The notes under the pieces are model-generated. The model was given only the letters and a program-made list of their open reading frames with translations. It was not told the DNA's origin and did no database searches. Below, piece after piece: positions 15,941 through 23,631 of a DNA stretch of 64,000 nucleotides. The stretch's first letter is position 1, and every line of letters begins with the position of its first letter. This DNA comes from a bacterium 1xD8-48 (lineage in GTDB: Bacteria > Bacillota > Clostridia > Lachnospirales > Lachnospiraceae): positions 1 through 64,000 of the forward strand of contig QZDS01000004.1 in the NCBI GenBank assembly GCA_009917455.1, given 5' to 3'. Made by a program: the position numbers and the translations under genes.

Positions 15941-16141
15941 ATGGATTGGGAACTGGAAATCAAGGACAGCGGCTATCTGCCGGAAAAAGGGAAACCAACA
16001 GAGGAAACCGTCTATTACAAAATCGGCGGCACATACTATGAAGTATCTACCTCCTGCGGCGGATCGGAACGGCTCCGCGACAAGATGATACGGCTCATAA
16101 AATCAGAAACCGTCAAACCGCCCAATGACAAACAGGGTTAA
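15941..16141 (+). CDS. TnpW-like transposon-encoded protein
   Basis: 66 residues from ATG 15941 with GAAAGGAAGGG upstream. The core ETVYYKIGGTYYEVSTSCGG and SERLRDKMIRLIKSE match the short TnpW-type proteins that sit directly before large serine recombinases in Tn4451-like elements. Its role is unknown; an accessory or excision role is inferred from position. The recombinase gene begins 62 bp later, behind its own promoter. Confidence 0.7.
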   Translation: MDWELEIKDSGYLPEKGKPTEETVYYKIGGTYYEVSTSCGGSERLRDKMIRLIKSETVKPPNDKQG

Positions 16142-16153
16142 GTACGCTATAAT
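16125..16153 (+). promoter_or_regulatory. Promoter of the serine recombinase gene
   Basis: -35 ATGACA (16125-16130), a 17-bp spacer and a perfect -10 TATAAT (16148-16153) lie at the end of the TnpW-like gene, about 50 bp before the recombinase ATG. Confidence 0.6.
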
Positions 16154-16203
16154 AAGGTTAGCACTACTGTTTGTCGGGCGTTCATTACAGGAGGAATGAA
16201 CAC

Positions 16204-17592
16204 ATGACAGCAAATACATATAAGCCCGGACAGATAACAGCATTATACGCCCGTCTTTCGCAGGAAGATACGTTAGAGGGCGACAGAAACAGCATTGTGA
16301 ACCAGAAAGCAGTCCTCTCCAAATATGCGGCGGACAACGGCTTTACAAATCCCGTTTTCTTCATTGACGACGGCGTATCGGGTGTGACGTTTGACAGACC
16401 AAATTTTAACCGCATGATTGCAGAGATTGAAACCGGAAACGTGGCAACGGTCATTGTCAAGGATATGTCAAGATTAGGGCGCAATTATCTGAAAGTCGGC
16501 TACTATACGGAAATCTTTTTCGTAGAGCGCGACGTGAGATATATCGCAATCAACGACGGTGTAGACAGCGCAAAAGGCGACAACGATTTTACCCCGTTCC
16601 GTAACCTGTTTAACGATTTTTATGCCAAAGATACAAGCAAAAAGGTACGGGCAATCAAACGGGCGCAGGGACAGGCAGGGGAACATCTGACAAAGCCGCC
16701 CTACGGCTACATGGTAAGCCCTACCGACAAGAAGCAATGGATTGTGGACGAGGAAGCCGCCGCTGTGGTGAAACGCATTTTTGATTTATGTATCAGTGGG
16801 AAAGGACCTATGCAGATAGCAAAAATCCTCAAAGAAGATAAGGTACTGACTGCCAAAGCCCACTACGCAAAGAAAAAGGGGAAAGCACTTCCCGAAAATC
16901 CGTACAACTGGAAAGACAGCACGATTGTTGGCATTTTGGAACGTATGGACTATTGCGGACATACCGTAAATTTCAAAAGTTATTCCAAATCCCACAAATT
17001 AAAGAAGCGGATTCCAACCACAAAAGAACAGCAGGCAATTTTCTATAATACCCATGAAGCGATTGTAGAGGACGCTGTTTTTGAACGGATACAGGAACTA
17101 AGAGCGAACAAACGCCGCCCCACAAAAGCGGACAGACAGGGATTGTTTTCCGGCTTGGTATATTGTGCGGACTGTGGGAGTAAGCTGCATTTTGCTACTT
17201 GCAAAAGTTTTAACGGTTCACAAGACCATTACCGCTGTGCAAAGTACAAGAGCAATACGGGAAGCTGTACGGCTCACTTTATCCGCGAGGAAGTGTTGAA
17301 GCAAATCGTATGGAGCAGGATATTTGATGTGACCGCCCTTTTCTTTGATGACATCATGGCTTTCCATGAAATGATGTATCAGCAGCGCTCCGCTGAAACG
17401 GAAAAGGAGATGAAACGCAGGAAGCGTGAAGTCGGACAGGCGAGGAAGCGTATAGCGGAACTTGACCGTATCTTCAAGCGGATTTATGAGGACGATATAA
17501 GCGGCGCAATCAGCCACGACAGGTTTTTGAAGCTGTCCGCAGAGTATGAAGCGGAACAGCGGAAACTGGAAGAAAAGGTCAAGGCAGACTAG
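16204..17592 (+). CDS. Large serine recombinase (Tn4451/Tn5397 type), ended early by TAG
   Basis: 462 residues from ATG 16204 with AGGAGGA upstream. The resolvase domain begins ALYARLSQED with catalytic Ser19 and has GVSGVTFDRPNFNRM and VKDMSRLGRNYLKVGYY. A recombinase domain and a zinc ribbon (CADCGSKLH...C...C) follow, then a coiled coil (EKEMKRRKREVGQARKR). TAG at 17590-17592 ends the frame, but the same frame goes on to 17865 with the family's usual C-terminal domain. Relatives have Gln here, so CAG to TAG is the likely change. It would move the element by DNA cutting at short core sites. Activity without the tail is uncertain. Confidence 0.85.
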   Translation: MTANTYKPGQITALYARLSQEDTLEGDRNSIVNQKAVLSKYAADNGFTNPVFFIDDGVSGVTFDRPNFNRMIAEIETGNVATVIVKDMSRLGRNYLKVGYYTEIFFVERDVRYIAINDGVDSAKGDNDFTPFRNLFNDFYAKDTSKKVRAIKRAQGQAGEHLTKPPYGYMVSPTDKKQWIVDEEAAAVVKRIFDLCISGKGPMQIAKILKEDKVLTAKAHYAKKKGKALPENPYNWKDSTIVGILERMDYCGHTVNFKSYSKSHKLKKRIPTTKEQQAIFYNTHEAIVEDAVFERIQELRANKRRPTKADRQGLFSGLVYCADCGSKLHFATCKSFNGSQDHYRCAKYKSNTGSCTAHFIREEVLKQIVWSRIFDVTALFFDDIMAFHEMMYQQRSAETEKEMKRRKREVGQARKRIAELDRIFKRIYEDDISGAISHDRFLKLSAEYEAEQRKLEEKVKAD

Positions 17593-17865
17593 CAGGAAGT
17601 CGATACCTACGAACAGAACAAGAGCGATTTTGACAGCTTCGCCGCGATTATCCGCAAGTATGTGGGGATAAAGGAACTCACCCCTGCAATCGTCAATGAA
17701 TTTATCAAGAAAATCATAGTCCATGCGCCGGAAAAGATGGACGGGAAACGGGTACAGAAAGTAGATATTGTATTCAACTTTGTAGGGGAAATCAATTTCC
17801 TTTCTGCCACACAACCGAAACGGCAAGGCGCATATGAACTCGAAAAGACGGTACAGCCCTTGTAA
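17593..17865 (+). pseudogene. C-terminal (DUF4368-like) tail of the recombinase gene
   Basis: In frame with the preceding recombinase and separated from it only by TAG 17590-17592. It encodes the normal tail (EVDTYEQNKSDFDSFAAIIR, then LTPAIVNEFIKKIIVH and KVDIVFNFVGEINF) and a stop at 17863-17865. With it the protein would have 553 residues, the usual size. An internal ATG at 17662 has no RBS. Confidence 0.75.
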
Positions 17866-18232
17866 TTGGGGCTATACCGCCTAATCTGAAATTACTTCCC
17901 TCTAACCGTAAACATTTCTTTGAGAGGGCTTTCTGAGAAAGCAGGGATGAAAACAGCAGGGGGACGGAGCCGTCAAAGACACGGTTTACAAATTCCCTGG
18001 TATCATCCTGAACCGCCTGGTCTTTGGAAAGGAGAGCCCTGCAGACAAAATTCGGTTCCAGGCGTTCAATAAAGCCCTTCTGGATACATTTTTTAATGAC
18101 TGTGTAGGTGGTATTCTTATTCCAGCCGATGGTATCGCGTAAGATCAGGGAGATCTGTTTGGCTGTCACGTCTCCTTCTTTCCAGATTACTTCCATTACT
18201 TTTCGTTCTGAATCAAACAGTGTCTTTTCCAT
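17792..18232 (-). CDS. BlaI/MecI-type repressor, 3' end replaced by element DNA
   Basis: The start is ATG 18232 behind GAGGTG. The winged helix (SERKVMEVIWKEGDVTAKQI, then GWNKNTTYTVIKKCIQKGFI) is intact. The dimerisation part runs to SLLSQKALSKK, after which codons derive from the inserted element until a stop at 17792; the native 3' end is at 12695-12740. BlaI proteins repress their operons until an M56 protease cleaves them. Because the lesion only replaces the last ~15 residues, DNA binding may persist. Matching operators occur at its own promoter and at the 20681 gene. Confidence 0.8.
   Translation of the reverse strand: MEKTLFDSERKVMEVIWKEGDVTAKQISLILRDTIGWNKNTTYTVIKKCIQKGFIERLEPNFVCRALLSKDQAVQDDTREFVNRVFDGSVPLLFSSLLSQKALSKKCLRLEGSNFRLGGIAPITRAVPSFRVHMRLAVSVVWQKGN
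17888..17914 (-). repeat. Element end, imperfect inverted repeat (right)
   Basis: Read on the minus strand from 17914, it starts TGTTTACGGTTAGAGGGAAG and mirrors the 12741-12769 end. BlaI codons resume directly outside it. Confidence 0.55.
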
Positions 18233-18283
18233 ATCCGTGTTCACCTCGTATTCATTGTGTGTTCTTTATCGTACATTTCCTAT

Positions 18284-18312
18284 ACACTATCACAGTAGTC
18301 TGTTGATGCCAA
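18284..18312 (-). promoter_or_regulatory. blaI promoter with BlaI operator
   Basis: On the minus strand, -35 TTGGCA (18312-18307), 17 bp, then -10 TAGTGT (18289-18284). The spacer end and -10 carry ACTACTGTGATAGT (18299-18286). The same box, differing by one base, and the same promoter geometry occur at 20563-20619. This indicates BlaI autoregulation. Confidence 0.65.
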
Positions 18313-18379
18313 TGAATAACCGCTGGATGTGGCTGATAATATAATTGAACCGATAAGTATAATAGGGTTATAGGGAAGC

Positions 18380-19327
18380 TTACCTACAATAATGCTGATG
18401 TAATTCGTATATCTTTTGTTTCATTAGCTCCACAAGTTCTGGTGGTTCTAAGACAGTTGCATTAATTCCAAATGGCAGGAAATAATCGGCAACCCAATCC
18501 AAGGTTGTATGACGTATTTCCATGTCGATGATACCGTCGCCTGTTGGGAATGTTTTTAATCCCCTTGCCAGTAAAAATTCAGTTTCGCAGCGTTTAACAC
18601 CTATATCGGTTAGCTGAATCTTTATGTGGTAATCATTTCCGATTTCTAACCTTTCAAGATATTCTTGAATGGACGCAGGAACAGGGAATTTCCCTTTAGG
18701 ATATGGTTTTTCCTCTATTATTTCCTTGATACGGTCAATACGGAACTCTCTGATTTGGTTAGTAACGGTGCAATATGCAGGGCAATACCAAAGCCCATTC
18801 ATAGCATATAACCCAATCGGTATAATTGTGCGTACACTTTCAGAATGTGTTGCTGAATACCGTATTGTTGCTGAATAGTGATTAACGACAATATGAAACA
18901 TTGGTTTAAGTAGTGGTGAATCGCAATGCCTGTCTGGAATCCAAAATACTACACTATTTTGAATTTGTGTAATACTGCTTTGTATATCTAAGGGCAGACA
19001 GTACAAAAATTTTTTCAAAACAGATATTGTTTCCTGTTCAAAAGGTAAATCGTGATAGAATTTCAAGGCTTGACAGGCAAAGAATATAGCTTTGGCTTCA
19101 TTCTCTGAAAAAGTGACAGGCGGCAAAATGCGCTCTTTCAAGATGTGATACCCGCCAGCAGCACCGACTTCGGAATAAAGGGGGAATCCAGCCTGTTCTA
19201 ATTCCTGCAAATCACGGAGTATTGTCCGCTTTGACACAGAAAATTCTTTTGCTAATTCGCCTACTGTAAAATCTTTTTTTGCATTTATCGTTATCATCAT
19301 TTCAATAAGCCGTTCTGCTTTTGACAT
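18380..19327 (-). CDS. WYL-domain regulator (YafY family)
   Basis: 315 residues. Residues 1-60 form a DeoR-like winged helix (FTVGELAKEFSVSKRTILRD). Residues ~135-300 form a WYL/PafC-like domain (IPIGLYAMNGLWYCPAYC and IREFRIDRIKEI), which in relatives senses a small molecule or nucleic acid. It is divergent from the gene at 19433 with an inverted repeat between them, so it probably regulates that pair and itself. RBS AGGAGTT precedes ATG 19327. Confidence 0.85.
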   Translation of the reverse strand: MSKAERLIEMMITINAKKDFTVGELAKEFSVSKRTILRDLQELEQAGFPLYSEVGAAGGYHILKERILPPVTFSENEAKAIFFACQALKFYHDLPFEQETISVLKKFLYCLPLDIQSSITQIQNSVVFWIPDRHCDSPLLKPMFHIVVNHYSATIRYSATHSESVRTIIPIGLYAMNGLWYCPAYCTVTNQIREFRIDRIKEIIEEKPYPKGKFPVPASIQEYLERLEIGNDYHIKIQLTDIGVKRCETEFLLARGLKTFPTGDGIIDMEIRHTTLDWVADYFLPFGINATVLEPPELVELMKQKIYELHQHYCR

Positions 19328-19350
19328 TTTTTAAAACTCCTTTCCAAATG

Positions 19351-19367
19351 GTGACAACTATTGTCAC
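19351..19367 (+). promoter_or_regulatory. Likely operator of the WYL regulator
   Basis: A perfect inverted repeat GTGACAA-CTA-TTGTCAC lies between the divergent regulator and the 19433 gene. TTGTCA (19361-19366) can serve as the -35 of the rightward promoter with TATCTA (19383-19388) as -10, so binding here would block it. Confidence 0.6.
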
Positions 19368-19432
19368 TATTCCATGATAGACTATCTATGTAGCAAATGC
19401 AATATGATACTCAAACGAAAGGACAAGATGCT

Positions 19433-19735
19433 ATGAATAAAAACGTGGTTGAAATGGTTATTTTTCAGACAAACCAAGAAGTGACCGAGGAACATTTTTT
19501 ACGAATGTATCACAAATTGAATGAGGTGCTTGAAAAAGATATTGCCGGATTTGTAAAACGGTCATTAACAAAGGATTTAAAGCAGGATAGATGGGTTGAA
19601 ATGATTTGGTGGGCATCAATGGAGGCAGCACAGGGGGCTTTGGAAAAGTTGCCGCAGGTTACGGAATTTCAGGAGTATTGTTCTGCTTTAGCAGACGAGG
19701 GAACAATGATGTTCCATTTGGAGGAAATGGCATGA
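19433..19735 (+). CDS. Small dimeric alpha/beta-barrel-like protein
   Basis: 100 residues from ATG 19433 with GAAAGGAC upstream. VVEMVIFQTNQEVTEEHFLR, then GFVKRSLTKDLKQDRWVEMIWW, resembles antibiotic-biosynthesis-monooxygenase-like (ABM) ferredoxin folds. No substrate is suggested. Its stop overlaps the start of the next gene (ATGA), so the two are translationally coupled. It is probably controlled by the divergent WYL regulator. Confidence 0.6.
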   Translation: MNKNVVEMVIFQTNQEVTEEHFLRMYHKLNEVLEKDIAGFVKRSLTKDLKQDRWVEMIWWASMEAAQGALEKLPQVTEFQEYCSALADEGTMMFHLEEMA

Positions 19736-20184
19736 CACCAAATGATATTCTTTCCTACTGCCAGTCTAATTTGAAAGATGTTGTATTGGTAGAAAGTTGG
19801 GGAGAACGAGGGATTTTTTATAATCCAAACGGAGTTTTGAAACGGGGAGTATATGTTTTAACTGTTAAAGAAAAAGACGGTGATAATGATAAAGGCTCTA
19901 TGTTGAACCGTGATAATGTATATCGTGTGAATGTCGGTTTAAGGAAACAGACCTTTATTAAAAAATTTGGGTATATTCCAGAGCGTCCGCCTGCTGGAAA
20001 AATCGTAAAAATGGATTGTGATTTTACCGTTTTAGATACCATTATTCCCCACCCTGTCTACGCATGGATGAGCTGGGTATGTGTTTTAAATCCCTCTGAT
20101 AAGACCTTTGAGGATTTCAAGGCAATGATACAAGAATCCTATGATTTTGCAAAAGAAAAATTCAACAGAAGAAAAAGTAAATAA
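19732..20184 (+). CDS. DUF6194-like protein
   Basis: 150 residues from ATG 19732, overlapping the preceding stop. The stretch SWGERGIFYNPNGVLKRGVY, then NVYRVNVGLRKQTFIKKFG and HPVYAWMSWVCVLNPS, matches a family of small proteins (DUF6194) related in fold to MmcQ/YjbR-type proteins. No catalytic residues are known. It is the second gene of the WYL-linked pair. Confidence 0.65.
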   Translation: MTPNDILSYCQSNLKDVVLVESWGERGIFYNPNGVLKRGVYVLTVKEKDGDNDKGSMLNRDNVYRVNVGLRKQTFIKKFGYIPERPPAGKIVKMDCDFTVLDTIIPHPVYAWMSWVCVLNPSDKTFEDFKAMIQESYDFAKEKFNRRKSK

Positions 20185-20248
20185 TGCAACAAAAGCATAC
20201 AAGGAACACATCATGTATTCTTTCAATGGCTTTTGCAAAGGAGAGTCT

Positions 20249-20512
20249 ATGAACAAAGACACCAGCAAGACCAGCCACACCACCGCCCTTCTGGATGTGA
20301 AGCCCGATCTTGTGAAGCGGATAGGAAATACCACCTTTGACATACATATCCATTTCAGCGAAACGAGCTGGGAAACGTTGCACACAGAGATGGGAAATTA
20401 TACGCTAAACAGCGGTGACGCTCTTGTTTTTGACTCGTCTGTCAAGCACACCTATATTAATGAGCAGGATGTAATGCTTACTTTTATGGTGGTAAATTTC
20501 TATCCCAATTAA
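20249..20512 (+). CDS. Chimeric ORF: TnpW-like N-terminus fused to cupin C-terminus
   Basis: 87 residues from ATG 20249 with AAAGGAGA upstream. The first ~45 residues (TALLDVKPDLVKRIGNTTFD, then IHFSETS) are the start of a TnpW-like protein. The rest (EMGNYTLNSGDALVFDSSVK, then HTYINEQDVMLTFMVVNFYP) is the end of a cupin barrel, as found after the HTH in XRE/cupin regulators. The frame is kept across the junction near 20380. It looks like a scar left by a departed element that deleted most of both genes. Expression is possible, function unlikely. Confidence 0.55.
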   Translation: MNKDTSKTSHTTALLDVKPDLVKRIGNTTFDIHIHFSETSWETLHTEMGNYTLNSGDALVFDSSVKHTYINEQDVMLTFMVVNFYPN

Positions 20513-20562
20513 AAAAGTGGGCTGTAATCGGAATTCTTAAGAAATTCGTCAGAAAATATTCG

Positions 20563-20619
20563 TTGACGCACTTGGACTACTATGATAGTCTATTGTTTAG
20601 ACGGACTATCATAGTAGTC
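20563..20619 (+). promoter_or_regulatory. Promoter with two inverted BlaI-type operators
   Basis: -35 TTGACG (20563-20568), 17 bp, -10 TAGTCT (20586-20591). GACTACTATGATAGTC (20575-20590) covers the spacer end and -10. Its exact reverse complement lies at 20604-20619, 13 bp later. The core ACTACTATGATAGT differs by one base from the box at the blaI promoter. It controls the secreted-protein gene at 20681. Confidence 0.7.
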
Positions 20620-20680
20620 TATCTTTTTCAAAAGGTGCGCACCTGTGAAGATAAAATAATAAAAAGAAAGGATTTATACT

Positions 20681-21226
20681 ATGTTTCATCGTACAAAGAG
20701 AAACCTTACAGCTTCAGGAATCATGTGTTTTATGCTTATGGCTGCCGGACAGACTGCCTATGGAGCAGCGCCTGCCCCGCAGGTATCCACGGTTTGGGCC
20801 CAGGAAGTTCAGAACCCGGCGGAGGATCTTACTTTGGGAGGGCTTTTTGAGCTTTATACCCCGGAAGAATACGAGGAATCCATCAACCAGATTAAAAAAT
20901 ACATGGGCGCAGACCATGCCGATGTCAAGGCCATGGAAGCGGACCTGGCCAAACTGAGAGCAGATAACGGCAAAGATGAATTTGTCATTTACAAAGGCGC
21001 TTTTACCGTATCCACAGAAACTACCATCGTTGCCTTCAATCCGACGATTGTTATGAGGCCGGATCTGGTAAAAAGCGCAGAGGAACTGACAGCGGAAAAC
21101 TATAAAAAGGATATTGAGGATGTAACAAAGCTTTTGGACCAGGCCGTAAAAGATAAGACCGTAACATCAGACCAAAAGGATTCTATCCTGAAAAAGATGA
21201 ATGAAAACCTGGCGAAATTAAATTAG
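20681..21226 (+). CDS. Secreted protein sharing a motif with the M56 C-terminal region
   Basis: 181 residues with a signal peptide (KRNLTASGIMCFMLMAAGQT, cleavage probably after AYG-A near residue 29). The mature part starts with TLGGLFELYTPEEYEESINQ, closely matching GGIFELYSVEEYQRIVD of the M56 protein at 11524-12690. A helical charged region follows, with a beta-like middle (DEFVIYKGAFTVSTETTIVA). No known enzyme motif is seen. Two BlaI-type operators stand at its promoter. It may compete with or feed the M56 sensor; this is inference. RBS AAGAAAGGA precedes ATG 20681. Confidence 0.7.
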   Translation: MFHRTKRNLTASGIMCFMLMAAGQTAYGAAPAPQVSTVWAQEVQNPAEDLTLGGLFELYTPEEYEESINQIKKYMGADHADVKAMEADLAKLRADNGKDEFVIYKGAFTVSTETTIVAFNPTIVMRPDLVKSAEELTAENYKKDIEDVTKLLDQAVKDKTVTSDQKDSILKKMNENLAKLN

Positions 21227-21249
21227 GGCGGCTGCCATATATGGGAAAG

Positions 21250-21292
21250 CAAAACGGGCGTATCGACTAACTGATGTGATACGTCCGTTTTG
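21250..21292 (+). terminator. Hairpin terminator after the secreted-protein gene
   Basis: CAAAACGG-g-CGTATC pairs with GATACG-t-CCGTTTTG around a 14-nt loop. A GTTTTGTTG tail gives a weak T-rich end. It lies 23 bp after the stop of the 20681 gene. Confidence 0.65.
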
Positions 21293-21339
21293 TTGTGTGG
21301 GTCATGCAAAAGTTCAATAAATTAAGCAGTCCTTATACA

Positions 21340-22236
21340 TTATTTTTCCCGGAATGTCCATTTTACGGCATTTTGGAATCCTGTTTTTTGATAAAATCTG
21401 CCGGAACCGCCTGTCATATGTGTTGCGCTTAATGCTTTGGTTTTCCGATACATTTCAGATAATGCCGCCGCTGCAAGACCTTTATGCCGGTATTCAGGAA
21501 TGGTGCAGAGAGGTTCCATGTATGCCAGGCGATTTTCAGGTGTCCACCACATCCCTGCATAGCAGGCATATTCTCCCGACTCATCTGCAATAACCACATC
21601 CAGTTCCGGCGTTGCGTGCGGCGCGGTGCTTAGTATATAATTGTGCTGCTCATACTGATGATTCCACGGACCTTCACACTGCTCATGGTCAAAACCTTTA
21701 AAACAGCATTTGCCCACGTTTGTCCTGTCAATGTCCTGGGGGTTTACAAAGTGAAAACCTTCCGGCAGCGGAAAATCCAATTCATCTGTATAATCATACT
21801 GCATATCCCAACGCTCGTACTTCTTATGGTATCCCAGCTGTTGTGCGTAATACATCAATGCATCCTGTCCGCCGAAGAAAATAAATTGGATGCCTTCTTT
21901 GTTTGTAAACATATTTTCATCAGCGTATTGCACCATTTCGGATGCCAGCTTTTCATATCCGGGTTTCAGGCAGAAATAGATGTCTGTCACCGGATTTTCA
22001 TAAAAGCAGAACGCCACGATTTCTCCATTGCATTCCCAGATGCGGTTTTTGTAAGAATAGGAGATATCCATCCAGTAAGAAAATGATGCGTATGCGTATT
22101 CAAAAAAGGGGGCTGGTACGCCGTTTCTCCAGTCCCTCTCATAAATTTCAATCAAAAACAGGTAGATTCTTTCGCAGTCTGCTAAAATACGAAATGGTCT
22201 TTGTGTAATACTCTTCCTGCCTTTATGTACATTCAA
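21340..22236 (-). CDS. GNAT family N-acetyltransferase, two-domain size
   Basis: 298 residues from a TTG start (22236) with AAAGGAGG nine bases upstream. The C-terminal half has the GNAT acetyl-CoA region (LAYMEPLCTIPEYRHKGLAA, the R-x-x-G-x-A loop) and ends GSGRFYQKTGFQNAVKW. The N-terminal ~150 residues look like a second, degenerate GNAT-like domain. The substrate is unknown. It is monocistronic and converges on the secreted-protein gene. Confidence 0.8.
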   Translation of the reverse strand: MNVHKGRKSITQRPFRILADCERIYLFLIEIYERDWRNGVPAPFFEYAYASFSYWMDISYSYKNRIWECNGEIVAFCFYENPVTDIYFCLKPGYEKLASEMVQYADENMFTNKEGIQFIFFGGQDALMYYAQQLGYHKKYERWDMQYDYTDELDFPLPEGFHFVNPQDIDRTNVGKCCFKGFDHEQCEGPWNHQYEQHNYILSTAPHATPELDVVIADESGEYACYAGMWWTPENRLAYMEPLCTIPEYRHKGLAAAALSEMYRKTKALSATHMTGGSGRFYQKTGFQNAVKWTFREK

Positions 22237-22385
22237 AGCCTGCGTCCTCCTTTGCTTTATTAAACAAAATTAACCACCCTATTAGTTTAGGTGATTGCTT
22301 AAAAGGCTATCTTCTTTTCTGCATAATCCCCATCTGTACAAGATTTCAATTTCTTGTTCTGCATAAACTACCGATAAACTGAAAG

Positions 22386-22844
22386 TTAACGTACTCTCAC
22401 GGTATTTGTAAGAACAAATCCTACTTTTTTGTACAGCATGAAAGCTTTATCATTCCATTTAGCAACATGTAACAAAATAGGCTCATTACTGGTTTGGCGA
22501 ATATAGTTCATTCCCCATAATAAAAGCTGTTTTCCATATCCCCTGTTTTGAAATTCCTTATTGACGATCAAATCGTCTATTTCATTTCCATAACAGGCAA
22601 TAGAACCAATAATTTCTTCCCCACTTACAAGCAGGAAAATATCCTTACTTTTTTCACGAACTTGTTTATAATCATTCAAAAAATTATACGGCTCAATAGC
22701 AAGAAATTTTCGCATTTCATAAAAGCAAGTATTATATATTTTCATGTATTGTTGAAAATACTTCTGCTCAAAAGGAATACACAAGATATTGCTTTTTTCA
22801 ATATCATTTTTTATATATTTCATTTCATATGCGATTATTTCCAT
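22386..22844 (-). CDS. GNAT family N-acetyltransferase
   Basis: 152 residues from ATG 22844 with GAAGGGAA upstream. IDDLIVNKEFQNRGYGKQLL is the acetyl-CoA-binding motif (Q-x-x-G-x-G) and LHVAKWNDKAFMLYKKVGFV the usual fourth motif. The substrate is unknown. It stands alone, between the larger GNAT gene and a hydrolase fragment. Confidence 0.85.
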   Translation of the reverse strand: MEIIAYEMKYIKNDIEKSNILCIPFEQKYFQQYMKIYNTCFYEMRKFLAIEPYNFLNDYKQVREKSKDIFLLVSGEEIIGSIACYGNEIDDLIVNKEFQNRGYGKQLLLWGMNYIRQTSNEPILLHVAKWNDKAFMLYKKVGFVLTNTVRVR

Positions 22845-22949
22845 GTTGTAATTTCCCTTCTGCAACCCCCGATTTGTCGTCCTTACCTGATAGCATTAAG
22901 ACGCACTAAATTATTATAATTTGTTCTTCCACATTGAGAACCCTTGTGT

Positions 22950-23085
22950 TTAACAACCTGCCTGGACAAAGCGCAGTCCCAGAATGCTCCCCCATGAATG
23001 ACCGACCAAATACACCGAACTTTGATGAAACCGCAGCCCTTTCTCCCAAGAGTTAACAACAGTGTAGTTCCATGGCGGCCTGTTT
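22950..23085 (-). pseudogene. Alpha/beta hydrolase fragment
   Basis: On the minus strand this frame reads SSVYLVGHSWGSILGLRFVQ, the nucleophile elbow (G-H-S-W-G) of an alpha/beta hydrolase. Only short unreadable sequence lies on either side before stops. No start, Asp or His of the triad remains. It fills part of the 22845-23139 gap. Confidence 0.5.
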
Positions 23086-23139
23086 TTTGAAGAAGACGCT
23101 TTCATTCCATTGTTTATAATATCTTCTTGGGATATTGGC

Positions 23140-23604
23140 TTATCTATGAATCATTCCGCTTTTCTCTATTTTATTCCAACGTTTGAATACAGTTATTTCC
23201 GCATCAGTTCCATAGCCGCTGTACTCAGACACCATGAGATATTTCTCATCAGCGATAATTCCATAACATCTGTCGCTGTCCTTTTTATGAAGCTGATTCC
23301 CTAAATAAATCCTGTTATCATCCCAAAACTTTACGGTCTGGCCGTTTGGAAGGGTATATTCAATGTTCGCAAAGGAACCTTTCAGCGCATTCAGCTCTGT
23401 TACTTCTTCCATATCTGGAATCTGCAGCGCATGGAAGGCCGCAATCAGCTTTTCTTTTAATTCGCTTAACGCTGTTTCACCTTTTTTACAGCACTGTGCA
23501 ACAAGGCATTCCGCCCCAAAAGGCTACCCTTCTGTTGCTGCACATCCGTTACAAGTGCTGCATAATTCACAGTTCGTACAATCAATTCCGCAGATAGATT
23601 TCAT
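23140..23604 (-). pseudogene. DUF3795-type protein gene with one in-frame TAG
   Basis: From ATG 23604 (GAGGAAAACAG upstream) the frame reads MKSICGIDCTNCELCSTCNG and meets TAG as codon 27 (23526-23524). It then continues in frame for 128 codons (PFGAECLVAQCC, then IEYTLPNGQTVKFWDDNRIY, then SEYSGYGTDAEITVFKRW) to TAA at 23140. Relatives read continuously through this position, so one substitution probably created the stop. The cysteine array marks it as DUF3795-like. It lies 27 bp behind the GyrI-like gene and probably shares its transcript. An internal start could give the C-terminal 90 residues. Confidence 0.7.
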
Positions 23605-23631
23605 TCTGTTTTCCTCCTCAAATTCTCTTTT

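Larger units (their letters stand above)
12740..17915. mobile_element. Serine-recombinase element inserted in blaI
   Basis: About 5.2 kb lies between the two halves of blaI. It ends in imperfect inverted repeats (12741-12769 and 17888-17914). It encodes a TnpW-like protein and a large serine recombinase next to one end, as in Tn4451/Tn5397-type elements. The cargo is an AbiTii fragment, a Vat/CatB-type acetyltransferase, a choloylglycine-hydrolase-family enzyme and a CD3324 protein. The cargo is clearly richer in A+T than the flanks. Ends are accurate to a few bases only. The recombinase gene has an internal TAG, so the element may now be fixed. Confidence 0.7.

Noticed and set aside
17218-17826. 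Long open frame on the minus strand across the recombinase end
   Set aside because: It is antisense to conserved recombinase codons, has no family match, and its composition mirrors the opposite strand.
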